Assembly (NCBI RefSeq): GCF_004217555.1
Contig: NZ_SHKW01000001.1
Span: 5,704,001-5,768,000, forward strand
Length of the DNA: 64,000 nucleotides
Reading direction: 5' to 3'
Source: Edaphobacter modestus
Lineage (GTDB): Bacteria > Acidobacteriota > Terriglobia > Terriglobales > Acidobacteriaceae
A model generated the notes under the pieces. That model did no database searches and had not been told where the DNA came from. It saw nothing but the letters and a program-made list of their open reading frames with translations. Position 1 is the stretch's first letter; each line of letters begins with the position of its first letter. Shown here one piece after another: positions 24,132-34,100 of this stretch. The position numbers were made by a program, and so were the translations under genes.

Positions 24132-24962
24132 ATGAGGCTGTATCAGATGGCAGATTCGGTCCGGTATGGACTGATGAATACGGAGGAGCTGCGCGAGACC
24201 TTCTTGCTGGAAGACCTCTTCCAGCCCGATGAGATCGAGTTCGCGTACGTGGATCTCGATCGCACCGTCATAGGTTCCGCCGTCCCGACCGGTTCTCCGC
24301 TGAAGCTTGAGACGGAACCGGAGCTGCGAGCGGACTACTTCCTCGAGCGGCGCGAGCTCGGCGCCCTTAATATCGGCGGAGCAGGAACAGTCACCGTGGA
24401 TGGAAAGACCTTCGAGATGGATAAGCTCGACTGTCTCTACATCGGGCGCGGGTCGAAGGATGTGACCTTCTCCAGCAAGGACGCCGCGAAACCCGCGGAG
24501 TTCTATCTGTTGAGCTACCCCGCGCACGCAGAGTATCCGACCGCGATGGTGAAGTTCGCGGACCTGAAGCCGGTGGAACTGGGCACGGTCGAGACCTGCA
24601 ACAAGCGCAAGATCTACAAGGCCATCTTCAAGGATGGCATCAAGAGCTGCCAGCTGGTCATGGGCTTCACCATGCTCGAGCCGGGAAGCAACTGGAACAC
24701 GATGCCTCCGCATACGCACATGCGGCGCAGCGAAGTGTACTTCTACTTCGATGTGGACCCGGCGCATCGCGTGTTGCACCTGATGGGGCCGCCGGATGCG
24801 ACGAGTCATCTGGTGATGGCGAACAAGGAAGTTGTAGTTTCGCCGGGATGGTCGATCCATGCCGGCGTTGGAACAAAGCACTATACGTTCTGCTGGGGTA
24901 TGGGCGGAGAAAACCAGGCGTATGACGACATGGATGGCGTTGCCATCGCGGAGCTTCGATAG
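24132..24962 (+). CDS. kduI: 5-dehydro-4-deoxy-D-glucuronate isomerase KduI
   Basis: 276 aa, standard length, double-cupin KduI. The metal-binding motif is PPHTHMRRSEVYFYF with the later His of GWSIHAGVGTKHYTFCWGMGGEN. The enzyme isomerises 5-keto-4-deoxyuronate (from pectin or other uronates) to 2,5-diketo-3-deoxygluconate in the cytosol. GAGGAG lies about 8 bases before ATG 24132. Its stop TAG abuts the ATG of kdgK, so the two are co-transcribed and coupled. With KduD, KdgK and Eda it forms the full route to pyruvate and glyceraldehyde-3-phosphate. Confidence 0.96.
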   Translation: MRLYQMADSVRYGLMNTEELRETFLLEDLFQPDEIEFAYVDLDRTVIGSAVPTGSPLKLETEPELRADYFLERRELGALNIGGAGTVTVDGKTFEMDKLDCLYIGRGSKDVTFSSKDAAKPAEFYLLSYPAHAEYPTAMVKFADLKPVELGTVETCNKRKIYKAIFKDGIKSCQLVMGFTMLEPGSNWNTMPPHTHMRRSEVYFYFDVDPAHRVLHLMGPPDATSHLVMANKEVVVSPGWSIHAGVGTKHYTFCWGMGGENQAYDDMDGVAIAELR

Positions 24963-26072
24963 ATGAGTAATTCGGCAAGTTTAACGATTCGTAAAAAAGA
25001 AGAGTGCAAGTGGGATCTGGTCAGCCTTGGGGAAGTGATGCTTCGCCTCGATCCGGGCGACGTTCGTGTTGCAACCGCCCGGCAGTTTCAGGCCTGGGAA
25101 GGCGGCGGGGAGTATAACGTCGCTCGCGGCCTGCGCCGCTGCTTCGGTCTGAAGACGGCGATCGTGACCGCGCTCGCCGACAACCCCGTCGGCCGTCTGG
25201 TCGAGGATCTGATGAACCAGGGTGGCGTCGACCAGAGCCACGTGCAGTGGGTCAAGTATGACGGCGTGGGCCGCACGGTTCGCAACGGCCTGAACTTCAC
25301 GGAGCGCGGATTCGGCGTGCGCGCCGCCCTGGGCTGCTCGGACCGCGGCAACACCGCTGTCAGCCAGCTCAAGCCCGGACAGATAGACTGGGACGAGATC
25401 TTCGGCAAGGAAGGCGCGCGCTGGTTCCACACCGGCGGAATCTTCTGCGCTCTGAGCGAAACCACCCCCGAGGTCTGCAAGGAGGCCCTGATGGCCGCCC
25501 GCAAGCATGGCGTCATCACCAGCTATGACCTCAACTACCGTGATTCCCTCTGGAAGGCGATCGGCGGCAAGGCCAAGGCCACCGAGGTGAACCGCGACAT
25601 CGCCCAGTACGTCGATGTGATGATCGGCAACGAGGAGGACTTTACTGCCGCGCTTGGCTTCGAGATCGAGGGCGTTGGCGACGATCTGGGCGAGCTTGAC
25701 TCGGCGAACTTCCGCAAGATGATCGAGAAGGCGGTTGCGGCGTATCCGAACTTCAAGGCTGTGGCGACGACGTTGCGTCATGCCAAGACGGCGAGCGTCA
25801 ATGACTGGGGCGCTGTCTGCTATTACGAGGACAAGTTCCACGAGGCTCGTCCGATGCCTGAGCTCGAGATCTTTGACCGCGTCGGCGGCGGCGACTCGTT
25901 CGCCTCCGGCCTGGTCTACGGCTTCCTGAACGAGAAGGGCGCTGACTGGGCTGTAAACTGCGGCTGCGCTCACGGCGCGCTGGCGATGACGACTCCCGGA
26001 GACACGACGATGGCTACCTTCGACGAGGTGCAGCGCGTGATGAAGGGCGGCGGCGCTCGAGTTCAGCGATAG
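24963..26072 (+). CDS. kdgK: 2-keto-3-deoxygluconate kinase, PfkB family
   Basis: 369 aa. PfkB (ribokinase) fold with the substrate motif near VSLGEVMLRLDPGD and WEGGGEYNVARGL, and the catalytic GGGDSFASGLVYGF motif (Asp base). It phosphorylates KDG to KDPG using ATP. The start ATG follows the kduI stop directly with no gap. It is somewhat longer than typical KdgK (by about 30-50 residues) through an N-terminal extension and insertion. Assignment to KDG rests on family likeness and on the neighbours kduI and eda. Confidence 0.92.
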   Translation: MSNSASLTIRKKEECKWDLVSLGEVMLRLDPGDVRVATARQFQAWEGGGEYNVARGLRRCFGLKTAIVTALADNPVGRLVEDLMNQGGVDQSHVQWVKYDGVGRTVRNGLNFTERGFGVRAALGCSDRGNTAVSQLKPGQIDWDEIFGKEGARWFHTGGIFCALSETTPEVCKEALMAARKHGVITSYDLNYRDSLWKAIGGKAKATEVNRDIAQYVDVMIGNEEDFTAALGFEIEGVGDDLGELDSANFRKMIEKAVAAYPNFKAVATTLRHAKTASVNDWGAVCYYEDKFHEARPMPELEIFDRVGGGDSFASGLVYGFLNEKGADWAVNCGCAHGALAMTTPGDTTMATFDEVQRVMKGGGARVQR

Positions 26073-26083
26073 AAAAGTAAGCG

Positions 26084-26140
26084 GAGCATCTTCAAGAGTA
26101 TTTACAGATGCTCGGTCGAGCGTTGATTCGACCGAGCATC
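26084..26140 (+). promoter_or_regulatory. Competing hairpins between kdgK and eda
   Basis: GAGCATCT (26084-26091) can pair with AGATGCTC (26106-26113), and the latter is also the 5' arm of a 13-bp perfect hairpin (26107-26119 with 26128-26140, 8-base loop). The two structures exclude each other. There is no U-run, so this is not a plain terminator. It may tune eda expression or RNA stability; unproven. Confidence 0.55.
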
Positions 26141-26166
26141 CAGACTTCTAGAAAGCGAGTAATTCC

Positions 26167-26823
26167 ATGACGAAAGCCGCTGTTCTGGCTTCATTGAAAG
26201 AGATCGGCCTGGTTCCGGTGCTTCGCGCCGAGTCGGTCGACAAGGCACTGGCACTGGCCGAGGCGATCGCCGCCGGCGGCGTAACGGTGCTCGAGATCAC
26301 GATGACGGTTCCGGGCGCGATCCAGGTGATGCGCAAGCTGGCCGAGCAGCGGCCGGACATCCTGATCGGCGCGGGCACGGTGCTCGATCCGGAGACGGCG
26401 CGGGCCTGCATCCTCGAGGGCGCGAAGTTTGTCGTCAGCCCGGCGCTGAACGTGAAGACAATCGAGATGTGCCATCGCTACTCGATCGCGGCTCTGCCGG
26501 GCGCGCTGACGCCGACCGAGGTGGTCAACGCCTGGGAGGCTGGCGCTGACGTGGTGAAGATCTTCCCGGCCAGCGCGATGGGCGGAGCGAAGTATCTCAG
26601 CTCGCTGAAGGCTCCGCTGCCGCAGGTGGAGATGATTCCCACGGGAGGTGTCTCTCTGGCGACGGCTGTGGAGTTCCTCCAGGCCGGTGCGTTCGCCCTG
26701 GGTGTTGGCGCTGATCTGGTGAACACCAAGGCCATGGCCGAGGGCAAGCCGGAGATCGTAACGGAGAGCGCGAAGAAGTATCTCGCCATCGTCAGGGAGT
26801 TCCAGGGTAAGAAGGCATCGTAG
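26167..26823 (+). CDS. eda: KDPG aldolase (2-dehydro-3-deoxy-phosphogluconate aldolase)
   Basis: 218 aa, class I KDPG/KHG aldolase. The Schiff-base Lys is in DVVKIFPASAMGG, Glu in LEITMTVPG and the phosphate-binding part in IPTGGVSLATAVEFLQAGAFALGVG. It splits KDPG into pyruvate and glyceraldehyde-3-phosphate, the last step of the uronate route. It lies 94 bases after kdgK, behind a pair of competing hairpins. A strong hairpin follows at 26932. Confidence 0.96.
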   Translation: MTKAAVLASLKEIGLVPVLRAESVDKALALAEAIAAGGVTVLEITMTVPGAIQVMRKLAEQRPDILIGAGTVLDPETARACILEGAKFVVSPALNVKTIEMCHRYSIAALPGALTPTEVVNAWEAGADVVKIFPASAMGGAKYLSSLKAPLPQVEMIPTGGVSLATAVEFLQAGAFALGVGADLVNTKAMAEGKPEIVTESAKKYLAIVREFQGKKAS

Positions 26824-26931
26824 GAAGGCCCCCTCTGACTTTTTGATGTAAAGTCTTGGAAAGATAGAAGATAGGTGGACTTCCCCTTGGCCCTTGTTTT
26901 CCCGGAGAGACTGCAAGCGAACGATTCCAGG

Positions 26932-26968
26932 AAAGGCCCAGGGCATGCCCTGGGCCTTCTTCTTTCCT
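26932..26968 (+). terminator. Terminator downstream of eda
   Basis: 26-base perfect palindrome AAGGCCCAGGGC/GCCCTGGGCCTT (26933-26958) followed by CTTCTTTCC. It lies 110 bases after the eda stop; the stretch between could hold a small RNA, but no promoter stands out. Confidence 0.8.
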
Positions 26969-27695
26969 GACTTCTATTTTAACTGCGAACAGGGAACTGA
27001 TCGGCACAATGCATCTTGTTTGTTTTTAGTTGCTTGAGGGAGAATTGCGCTTGACAGGTTTTTGCCCCGCGATGATCGGCAGGTCGCCGGGTTTTAAATT
27101 GGAATCCGAGGTTTGAGTGTGGCGGGATTCGATCGACCGAGAGCCGTAAAAGGTTATGAACGACAGGTGATGAACTGCGAGAGTACGCTCGGCAACGAGA
27201 CCACTAAGCGGGTCGAAGGGTGTGTGACGCGTCACGCTTCCGGGTGAGAGATTCGAGATTTCATCTTTCGAAGGCACTCTCTGGAGCGATACCTATTCCG
27301 CCAGCCTTTATTTTTCCCGCGGAGAATCTCCGGCCGCGGTGATATCCAGAGATTTTCTCTGAGACCGGTTGTTTCTCGACGGTAAAACGATGGAAGGCAC
27401 TCCGTCCGGGAGCCTCCGCCCTGGACGCCTCCCGCATCTTCCGTCCTCACACAATTTTGTTCTTAGTGTTGACACCTATCAAGTTAGGTCGATATATTTC
27501 ACGGCGCGCAATAAATAGTCTTGTCGATCACCGTCAGTTTTCTGGGGATCTCCGAGCGAGCGACTCGTGGCGCCCCGGTCTGCCTGTTCTCAAGGCGACG
27601 GGTATTTCGACCGACTGTTTTTCTCTCCCTGATCTGAACAACAAATAAGCGGAAACGACATAGAAACTCGCTTCAAAAAAAATCAGGGAGGCAAG
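26969..27695 (+). other. Long leader/intergenic region before the first TonB-receptor-like gene
   Basis: 727 bases with no supportable protein. A minus-strand 83-codon frame at 27026-27277 has no family character. A good sigma-70-type promoter is at 27469-27498, which gives a leader of about 190 bases. The rest shows no recognised RNA element. Confidence 0.6.
27469..27498 (+). promoter_or_regulatory. Sigma-70-type promoter of the TonB-receptor-like gene
   Basis: TTGACA at 27469-27474 (consensus), 18-base spacer, TATATT at 27493-27498. Confidence 0.7.
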
Positions 27696-30600
27696 ATGAG
27701 ACGTTTTTCAAGCTATGTTCTGGCACTGGTATGCAGTTTTCTGATGACTGCAGGTCTGCATGCGCAGACTGTGAATAGCCAGCAGATCTCAGGAGCGGTA
27801 TCCGATGCCAGTGGAGCGATGGTGCAGAATGCGACCGTCGTGGTCACCAACGAGGGGACGGGGCTCATCAAGGAGGTCCGCACCAGCGCGGACGGCAACT
27901 ATATTGCGCTCGATCTTCCTGTGGGCACCTACACGGTAACTGCGACCGCCAAAGGCTTCAAGAAGGTCGTGATCCGGAACGTCAAGGTCGATGTCGGTGG
28001 CAAGCCAAGTATTCCGATCGCTTTGGCAGTGGGAGAAGAGACGCAGTCCGTTACGGTGGAAGCCGATGTGGTTCAGATGAGGACGACAAGCGCCGAGGTG
28101 GGATCGGTTGTGACGAGCGAAGAGGCGACGCATCTCCAACTTAACGGACGCAACTATATTCAGCTGATTACCCTGGCCCCTGGAGTTTCTTCCACGGTTG
28201 CGAGCGGATTTGCCCTTTTTGGAACTTATGGTGTCGACGGTAGCTCGCAGTCGGTAAATGGAAGCCGAGGGGACACGTTCAACTACTTTATTGACGGCGT
28301 GGACAATAAAGACAATGGCGGCGGAGGAAATAACTTCGTCAACATCTCGCCCGATGCTCTGGAGCAGTTCAAGACGGCTGCTTCAAGCTTCGATGCCAGC
28401 TATGGAGGGACCTCCGGCGCCAGCATCAGCGTTGGGATCAAGAACGGCACGCGCGATTTTCATGGTCTGGCCTACGAATATTTCCGAAACGATGCGATCC
28501 AGGCCTATGCCTTCCAGCCGCTCGGCACGACCAACCCGGTGAAACCTCCCCTGCGGTACAACAACTTTGGATGGATGTTCGGCGGACCGATCTTTATTCC
28601 GGGACATTTCAATGTGAATCGCGACAAGTTGTTTTTCTTTGTGGGGCAGGACTTCAAGCGGTTGCGGACCTCGACCATTACGACGACCACGGTGCCGACG
28701 GCCGCACAGAAGAATGGCGATTTTTCCGCGTTTCCGACATCGCAGTGGCCCATCAATCCGGCGACGGGCCAGCCGTTTGCAGGAGGTATTGTTCCGCAAT
28801 GCTCGGGGGCTGCGGTGGCTGGATGCAGCACAGCGAACGGGCGAGCGCTGGTGAACCTGTTTCCTACCGGAAACTCCAACGGCGGGAACAGCTACAACTA
28901 TGGCAACTTCAACGTTCTGAATACGCAGGAATATCTGTTCAAGATCGACTACAACATGAACGAGAAGAACCAGATCTCCGGTCACTACGTTCATGATTAC
29001 TACACCAGCCTGGGAAATCCTACGAACCTGATTAACTTTCAACGCCAGCTCCCCGGCCTGACCTCTTCGGTGCAGTGGACGCGGACGATTAACAGCAAGA
29101 CGGTGAATACGCTCACGGGATCGTTTTCCGGGAATGTTATTTCGCAGACCAACGGGATTGCGCCGAATCCGCAGTTCGGTCTGACGAGCATTCTGCGGTC
29201 GGATAACGGGATGAACTATCCGACGCTGTTTCCCGCGTCGCCCGATATTCCTTCGGTGACGACGACCGGCTTTACCGGCCTTTCGGCGACGGCGATCAAC
29301 TTTAATAATTACCAACGCATCTATGCGGGGAAGGACGACTTTACTCGCATTCTCGGAAACCACAGTTTGAAGACGGGCATTTACGCGTGGCGAGGACGAA
29401 AGAACCAGACGTCGATCCCGGCCATCAACGGCTCGTTCGGATTCAACAATGGAATTACCGGACAGTCGTCCCAGACAGCGGCGAACCAGGCGCTGGCCAA
29501 CGAATTACAGGGAAACTTTACAACCTACCAGGAAGGCAGCAACATTCAGCAGGTGCAGGCTCGCTTTACCCAGATTGAGACCTACGTTCAGGATGACTGG
29601 ATGGTAAGTCATCGTCTGACGTTGAATCTTGGCTTGCGATGGCAGTATATGCAGCCCATCTTTAGTACATTCAACAATGGCTCGGGCTTTCGGCCGGATT
29701 TCTACGATCCGAGCCACGCGGCAACGGTCGATCGCAGTACGGGGTTCATCACAAGCAATCCTTATCCGTATAACGGCCTGGTCCTTCCGGGCTCTGGATT
29801 TCCATCCAAAGCCGCTTGCTGCGTCTCTGTTTATAACAATCCCGCAGTCAATGCTCTCTTCCATAACCTGCCGCTGGGCCTGGTGAATACGTACTGGGGA
29901 GCGTGGGCTCCGCGGGTTGGATTTGCCTATGATCTGACGGGCAGGCAGAGCACAGTCCTGCGAGGCGGCTTTGGGCTTTCGTACGAGCGCATTGAAGGGA
30001 ATTATTACTACGGATCGGTCTCACAGCTTCCCTTTACGACGGTGGCAAATGTATCGAATGGCAATGTAGATACGATCGCGAGCGCTGCTCCTGCCGCTGC
30101 AAATCCCAGCACCATTTCAAACTCGCCCAACCAGAACCTTGAGCCGCCCCGGGTGAAGAACTGGAGCATTGGGGTTCAGCAGAAGGTGAAGGGCGATACG
30201 GTGGCTGAGTTCAACTACGTCGGCACCAGCTCGGCGAATCTCAGCTATTACAACAATCTGAATCAGGCTCCGGCGGGAACGCTTCAGGCGAATCCAGGAG
30301 TAGCTGCCAACGCGTTGCGGCCTTACCTTGGCTATCAGGATATTTTTGAAAGCCGCAATGGGGCTATTTCCAATTACCACTCTTTTCAGGCGCGTTTGTT
30401 GACGAGGATGCGGCAGGGCGGAACGGTGAGCATCTCGTATACGTGGTCGAAGGCGTTGACCGACGGGCAGGCCTATAACTATTCTCCGCAGGATTCCTTC
30501 AATCTGCGAGGCGATTACGGTCCAGCGTCTTTCAACCAGCCACAGATTCTGGCGATCAGCTACGTGTATCCGCTGCCATTCTGGCAGAGAAGCGATGTCT

Positions 30601-31061
30601 GGTACAAAAAGGCGCTGGGAGGCTGGACGGTCTCGGGCATCACACGTATCGCATCGGGAATTCCGATCAACGTGACGCAGGCGACAAATTCGGCAACGTC
30701 GGGAAATACGGTGACATCGGTCCTGCAGCGGCCCAACTTGGTAGGAGACCGTTTTGCGGGGGCTCGCGGCAAGCAGTACCTGAACCCGGCGGCATTCGCG
30801 ATTCCGGCGGCGGGGACCTACGGCAATCTTCAGGCCTACTCGACGAAGGGACCTCTCTTCAATAACTGGGATGCATCGCTGCAGAAATCGATTCCCATCT
30901 GGGAGCAGGTGGCAATGGACTTTCGGGCGGAGATGTTCAATGTTCCGAACCATCTTTCTTCGTTTACTGTGTCGAACACCATGGGCACGGGAAACTTCGG
31001 GCAGGTTACAGGAACGACCGATCCGAGGACGATGGAGTTTGTTCTGAGAGTTCACTTCTAG
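27696..31061 (+). CDS. TonB-dependent receptor-like outer-membrane protein (Oar type) 1
   Basis: 1121 aa. Signal peptide (MRRFSSYVLALVCSFLMTAG, cleaved near HAQ), an N-terminal carboxypeptidase-regulatory-like domain at about 30-115 (ISGAVSDASGAMVQNATVVVTNEGTG), a plug domain with NGRNYIQLITLAPGVSS and a DGVDNKDNG segment, then a large beta barrel ending in the aromatic MEFVLRVHF. It lacks a recognisable TonB box, as is common in these proteins. The role is uptake or binding of a large substrate, by context perhaps polyuronate oligomers. It has its own promoter and shares a terminator with the convergent receptor 2. Confidence 0.9.
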   Translation: MRRFSSYVLALVCSFLMTAGLHAQTVNSQQISGAVSDASGAMVQNATVVVTNEGTGLIKEVRTSADGNYIALDLPVGTYTVTATAKGFKKVVIRNVKVDVGGKPSIPIALAVGEETQSVTVEADVVQMRTTSAEVGSVVTSEEATHLQLNGRNYIQLITLAPGVSSTVASGFALFGTYGVDGSSQSVNGSRGDTFNYFIDGVDNKDNGGGGNNFVNISPDALEQFKTAASSFDASYGGTSGASISVGIKNGTRDFHGLAYEYFRNDAIQAYAFQPLGTTNPVKPPLRYNNFGWMFGGPIFIPGHFNVNRDKLFFFVGQDFKRLRTSTITTTTVPTAAQKNGDFSAFPTSQWPINPATGQPFAGGIVPQCSGAAVAGCSTANGRALVNLFPTGNSNGGNSYNYGNFNVLNTQEYLFKIDYNMNEKNQISGHYVHDYYTSLGNPTNLINFQRQLPGLTSSVQWTRTINSKTVNTLTGSFSGNVISQTNGIAPNPQFGLTSILRSDNGMNYPTLFPASPDIPSVTTTGFTGLSATAINFNNYQRIYAGKDDFTRILGNHSLKTGIYAWRGRKNQTSIPAINGSFGFNNGITGQSSQTAANQALANELQGNFTTYQEGSNIQQVQARFTQIETYVQDDWMVSHRLTLNLGLRWQYMQPIFSTFNNGSGFRPDFYDPSHAATVDRSTGFITSNPYPYNGLVLPGSGFPSKAACCVSVYNNPAVNALFHNLPLGLVNTYWGAWAPRVGFAYDLTGRQSTVLRGGFGLSYERIEGNYYYGSVSQLPFTTVANVSNGNVDTIASAAPAAANPSTISNSPNQNLEPPRVKNWSIGVQQKVKGDTVAEFNYVGTSSANLSYYNNLNQAPAGTLQANPGVAANALRPYLGYQDIFESRNGAISNYHSFQARLLTRMRQGGTVSISYTWSKALTDGQAYNYSPQDSFNLRGDYGPASFNQPQILAISYVYPLPFWQRSDVWYKKALGGWTVSGITRIASGIPINVTQATNSATSGNTVTSVLQRPNLVGDRFAGARGKQYLNPAAFAIPAAGTYGNLQAYSTKGPLFNNWDASLQKSIPIWEQVAMDFRAEMFNVPNHLSSFTVSNTMGTGNFGQVTGTTDPRTMEFVLRVHF

Positions 31062-31083
31062 TTGTTCTGCATTCCGGTGCTTT

Positions 31084-31126
31084 AAAGACTTCTGCCGCAG
31101 GGAAATTCCCCTGCGGCAGAAGTCTT
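31084..31126. terminator. Bidirectional terminator between convergent receptor genes
   Basis: 19-bp perfect stem (31084-31102 with 31108-31126) with a 5-base AAATT loop; the A and T runs at the stem base give U-tracts in both directions. It serves receptor genes 1 and 2. Confidence 0.92.
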
Positions 31127-31141
31127 TGTATAGCAGGACAG

Positions 31142-34100
31142 CTAGAAGTTGGCGCGGAGCGAGAGCTGGATCTGGCGGTTGGCTCCGATTCCTACCTGGT
31201 TGCCGACGGTGGAAGAGAGGACACCGAAGGCCGATCCAGCGGCGGACTGGCTGAAGGGTGCTCCGGGTTGATTCGAAGCACCCGAGCTCAGCGTCTGGTT
31301 CAGCCGGACGGTGCCAGGGTTAGCGTAGTTGGGGTGGTTGAGGATGTTGTAGACATCGGCACGGAACTCGAAGTTGACTCTTTCCGTGGCGTGGAACTGC
31401 TTGCCGAGCGTCATGTCGAGCTGGGCCAGATTCGGTCCGCTCAGATCGTTACGCCGGTAGTTGCCGAAGGTTCCTGGAGCCGGTGTGGAGAATGCCGCCG
31501 GGTTCAGGTACTGGTATCCACTCTTGATGTAGGGATTGACTCCCGGCACCACGTTGGGACGGCGGATGTTGCGGCTGTTGCCGCCTCCGGGCACATTGAC
31601 GACAGCGGTAGTCTGCACGACGCCATTGGTTATGACCGGGCTCCCGAAGGTTTGGCCAGCGATGGATGTTCCGGGATTGCCGACGTAGGCGAGGTCCGGG
31701 CGGGTGATGAGGACGTCGATCGGGACACCGCTCCGGAAGTTGACGATACTGCCGATCTGCCAGCCGCCTGCGACGATATCCATCGGGCCGGAGAGAGCAT
31801 AGGTCTTTCCGTGGCCGAAGGGAAGGTCGTAGAGGACGGTGGCGTTGAGGCTGTGGCGGATGTCAAAGGTTCCGCGGCCGTATTCCGTGCGGAAGTCGTA
31901 GGGATTCTGAGCAGTTGTGGCTTCGTTCGATCCACTGGATGTTCCAAGCTCTTTGGCCCAGGTGTATTGCGCACCCAGAGAAAGCCCGCGGGCGAACCGA
32001 CGCTGCAGCGAGGTCTGGAGGGCGTTGTACATATCGGTTCCTCCCGAGGTTTTGTAGTCGACCTCAGCGAAGCGCCCACCGAACTGGCGCGTCGCAGTGC
32101 CGACCCCGGTGATGGGATTGGTGCTAACGCCGGTGATGAGGTTGGTGATGGAGCGGAGGAAGAGGTTGCGGCCGGTTGATCCAACGTACCCGATCATGAA
32201 CTGAACCTGGCCGGGGAGACGCTGCTCGATGGAGGCAGTGTAAGTGGTGACGCGCTCGGGAACCTTGTACTTCGGAGCGTAGGCGCGCGGTTGGTAGCCC
32301 AGCGTTGGGCTGTTGATGTCGTAGTTGGCATACACATCAGTTTGAGGATTGATCGGATAGACTTTTGAGAAACCCGTAGCGTTACTCTGGCTGAATGTGC
32401 GCTGAACGCGGTCGTTGGCTTCGGGCTGGATTTGATCTTCGGTCTGCCCGGGGCCGTAGAAGACGCCGCCACCTATGCGGAGGATGGTGTTGCCATTGGT
32501 AGCGTCGGGTGACCATGTGAGTGCGAGACGTGGACCAAAGTTGTTCTTCGAGCTGGCGTACCAATCTCCTGGGTAGTTGGGTAGGATGGTGCCGGCGGCC
32601 ATGTCGAAGACAACGACCTTATTGCGGACCTCGTGGAGAGGCGAATAATACTCGTAGCGCAGACCGTAGCTGAGGGTGAGATTGTGCCTGATCTTCCACT
32701 CGTCCTGAGCGTAGCCGATGTAGTAGTTCTGCTTGACCTGCGCATCGCCGCTGAGGCCGGTGAAGGGGCTGAGATCGCTGAGATCGCCGTAGAAGGCAAT
32801 TTGAGAAGGTCGATTGCTGCTGAAATCGCCGATGCTATTGAAGGTATAGGTCGTTCCACCGAGCTGATTGTTATAGAGCGAGATGGGCCGGATCTCAACA
32901 CCAAACTTCATGTTGTGGTTGCCCTTCAGCAGAGAGAAGTTATCGATATAGGAGTAGCTCTGACCTGTGTAGGGCGCGCCGATGCCGTTGAATGAGCTGG
33001 AGAGGCTGATGAGGGAACCGACGTTGGTGAGACCGGCGACAGCAATACGCGCGCGGCTGATGTCGGCGCTCGGGCTGGGGCCGGCGATACCTTGAACTCG
33101 CATCTTGATGCCGTTGTAGCCGAACTTGGTTTCGTTGAAGATGTGAGGTGTCCATACCTGGGTGAAGGCGATTACGCCATTCTGAGGTACGGAGACCTGC
33201 CCAAACTGGCTGAGGGAGGCATCCTGAATCTGGGTGGAGCTTCCCTGGTCGATGTTGTAGCGGGCGTAGACGCCGAAGCGATCGTTGATGTGGTAATCGA
33301 AGCGGATATCCCCGAAGTCTTCCTGGATACGGTTGGCGCCCACGGTGGTCACGGTTCGTGAAGCGAACGCAGGATCTAACGGAAAGGGATCGGCAGGGAA
33401 GGCAGCGAGCAGAGGATAGACGCTGCTCGTCGTCGGAATCTGCGACTTTGTAAAGTTGCTGAGCGTTGCCTGAGTATAAGGGGCTGCCCAGGTCTGGCGC
33501 AGGCCTTCGTAGTTGGCGAAGAAGAAGAACTTGTCTTTGAGGATGGGACCGCCGATGGAGCCACCGAACTGGTTCAGGCGGAATTTGGGGTTGCCGGCTG
33601 TGGGGCTGGTCGGGGTTGCTCTGCGGTTGAAGGTGTTTCTCGCGTCGAAGAAGTCGTTGCGAACGTACTCAAAGGCGGAGCCGTGGAAGTTGTTAGTACC
33701 TGATTTGCTGATGAAGCTGATCTGGCCGCCGGTTCCCGTTCCCATCTCCGCGGGATAGCTGGAGGAGTCGATGCGGAACTCCTGAACGGCCTCGAGGGAC
33801 TGCTGGAGGCGGAAGAGGGAGCCGAGTTCTCCGTTGAGGTTGCCCGGGGAGGTGTCGATGATGGAGGTTGCTTCGATTCCGTCGACGCGGATGATGTTCT
33901 GCTCGACGGCGCGGCCGGAGAAGCGGATGTCGCCGAAGGTGCCGGAGCCAGAGTTGGTGGCGCCGGGAACGAGGAGGTAAAGCTGGGAGATCTGCCGTCC
34001 GTTGATGGGGAGCTCTTTTATCTCGCGGCTGGCGACGTTGGCACCGATCTTTGCAGAGTCGGTATCGAGAGTGACGCTACCGGCCTCGACGGTGACCATG

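Noticed and set aside
27026..27277. 83-codon minus-strand open frame in the leader of receptor gene 1
   Set aside because: No RBS, no domain-like composition, and it lies in a region with promoter and leader features for the plus-strand gene.
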